DNA of 6,688 nucleotides from Rhodanobacter sp. UBA5168 (GTDB taxonomy: Bacteria; Pseudomonadota; Gammaproteobacteria; Xanthomonadales; Rhodanobacteraceae): the NCBI GenBank assembly GCA_002413455.1, contig DHXA01000199.1, positions 1 to 6,688 of the forward strand, given 5' to 3'. How positions within the stretch are numbered: position 1 is the stretch's first letter; each line of letters opens with the position of its first letter. Under the pieces are notes generated by a model. The model was not told the origin of the DNA and searched no databases. It was given only the letters and a program-made list of their open reading frames with translations. Of the stretch, positions 6,537-6,688 are shown in pieces. The position numbers and the translations under genes are program-made.

Positions 6537-6688
6537 GGATGATTCGGAAAGCTGGCCCAGCCGCTCATGCCGGGCAGCAGTTCGTCATGGCGGCCCTCGA
6601 TGCGACCGCTGATCGATACCGTCTGGCTGACCGGGTCGATGCGCGCACCCAGGCGCACGACCTGCGCCGGATAGTCCTTGCCGAGGTC
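6533..6688 (-). CDS. RND/HlyD-type periplasmic adaptor subunit, C-terminal tail (5' end outside window)
   Basis: Only the last 51 codons are present, read on the minus strand from the window edge to TGA at 6535-6533. The sequence includes DYPAQVVRLGARIDPVSQTV and ends with LLPGMSGWASFPNHP. The pattern of a barrel strand, then R-IDP-SQTV, then a LLPGM turn before a final strand is typical of the beta-barrel and membrane-proximal part of RND-type membrane-fusion proteins. Such adaptors bridge an inner-membrane pump and a TolC-like outer-membrane channel. Its stop overlaps the ATG of the GAF-like adaptor gene, which implies coupled translation. The body of the protein, including any lipoprotein or membrane anchor, lies beyond the window, so the pump type cannot be told. 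Confidence 0.75.
   Translation of the reverse strand, partial: DLGKDYPAQVVRLGARIDPVSQTVSISGRIEGRHDELLPGMSGWASFPNHP

Overview
The window is high-GC (roughly two-thirds G+C by eye), gene-dense bacterial DNA. The biotin genes and the style of the adaptor proteins fit a gammaproteobacterium of the Xanthomonadales type (Xanthomonas/Rhodanobacter/Dyella-like). That placement is inferred from remembered family resemblance, not from a search. No tRNA, rRNA, CRISPR array, insertion sequence or attachment site was seen, and no stretch over 300 bases lacks a gene.

Left half, plus strand (1-2963): a late-biotin operon. It starts inside bioF (only the C-terminal part, beginning just before the PLP lysine), then trhO (tRNA U34 hydroxylase with a rhodanese domain), bioH (pimeloyl-ACP methyl ester esterase) and bioC (malonyl-ACP O-methyltransferase). 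trhO/bioH and bioH/bioC each overlap by four bases (ATGA), so the three are probably translationally coupled. BioC places the methyl ester that lets malonyl-ACP enter fatty acid synthesis, BioH removes it at the pimeloyl stage, and BioF condenses pimeloyl-ACP with alanine. trhO is the outsider. A perfect TATAAT hexamer overlaps the bioF stop codon and could be a -10 box giving trhO-bioH-bioC its own promoter.

Centre (2964-3058): a short convergent intergenic gap with one weak hairpin and no U-tract.

Right half, minus strand (6688 down to 3059): three consecutive genes that all carry HlyD-type membrane-fusion (adaptor) domains. In transcription order they are the C-terminal tail of an RND/HlyD-type periplasmic adaptor (cut by the window edge), a 443-residue protein with a cytoplasmic GAF-like domain, one membrane helix and a periplasmic adaptor domain, and a 713-residue fusion of a PqqD-like domain, an intramembrane M50 (site-2-protease-like) metalloprotease with all expected zinc ligands, and a C-terminal HlyD-like adaptor domain. 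Spacing is -4 and +4 bases, so this is one operon. It looks like part of an envelope export system whose pump, outer-membrane channel and substrate lie outside the window. It is the most interesting part of the window because no cargo or function can be assigned from the sequence.
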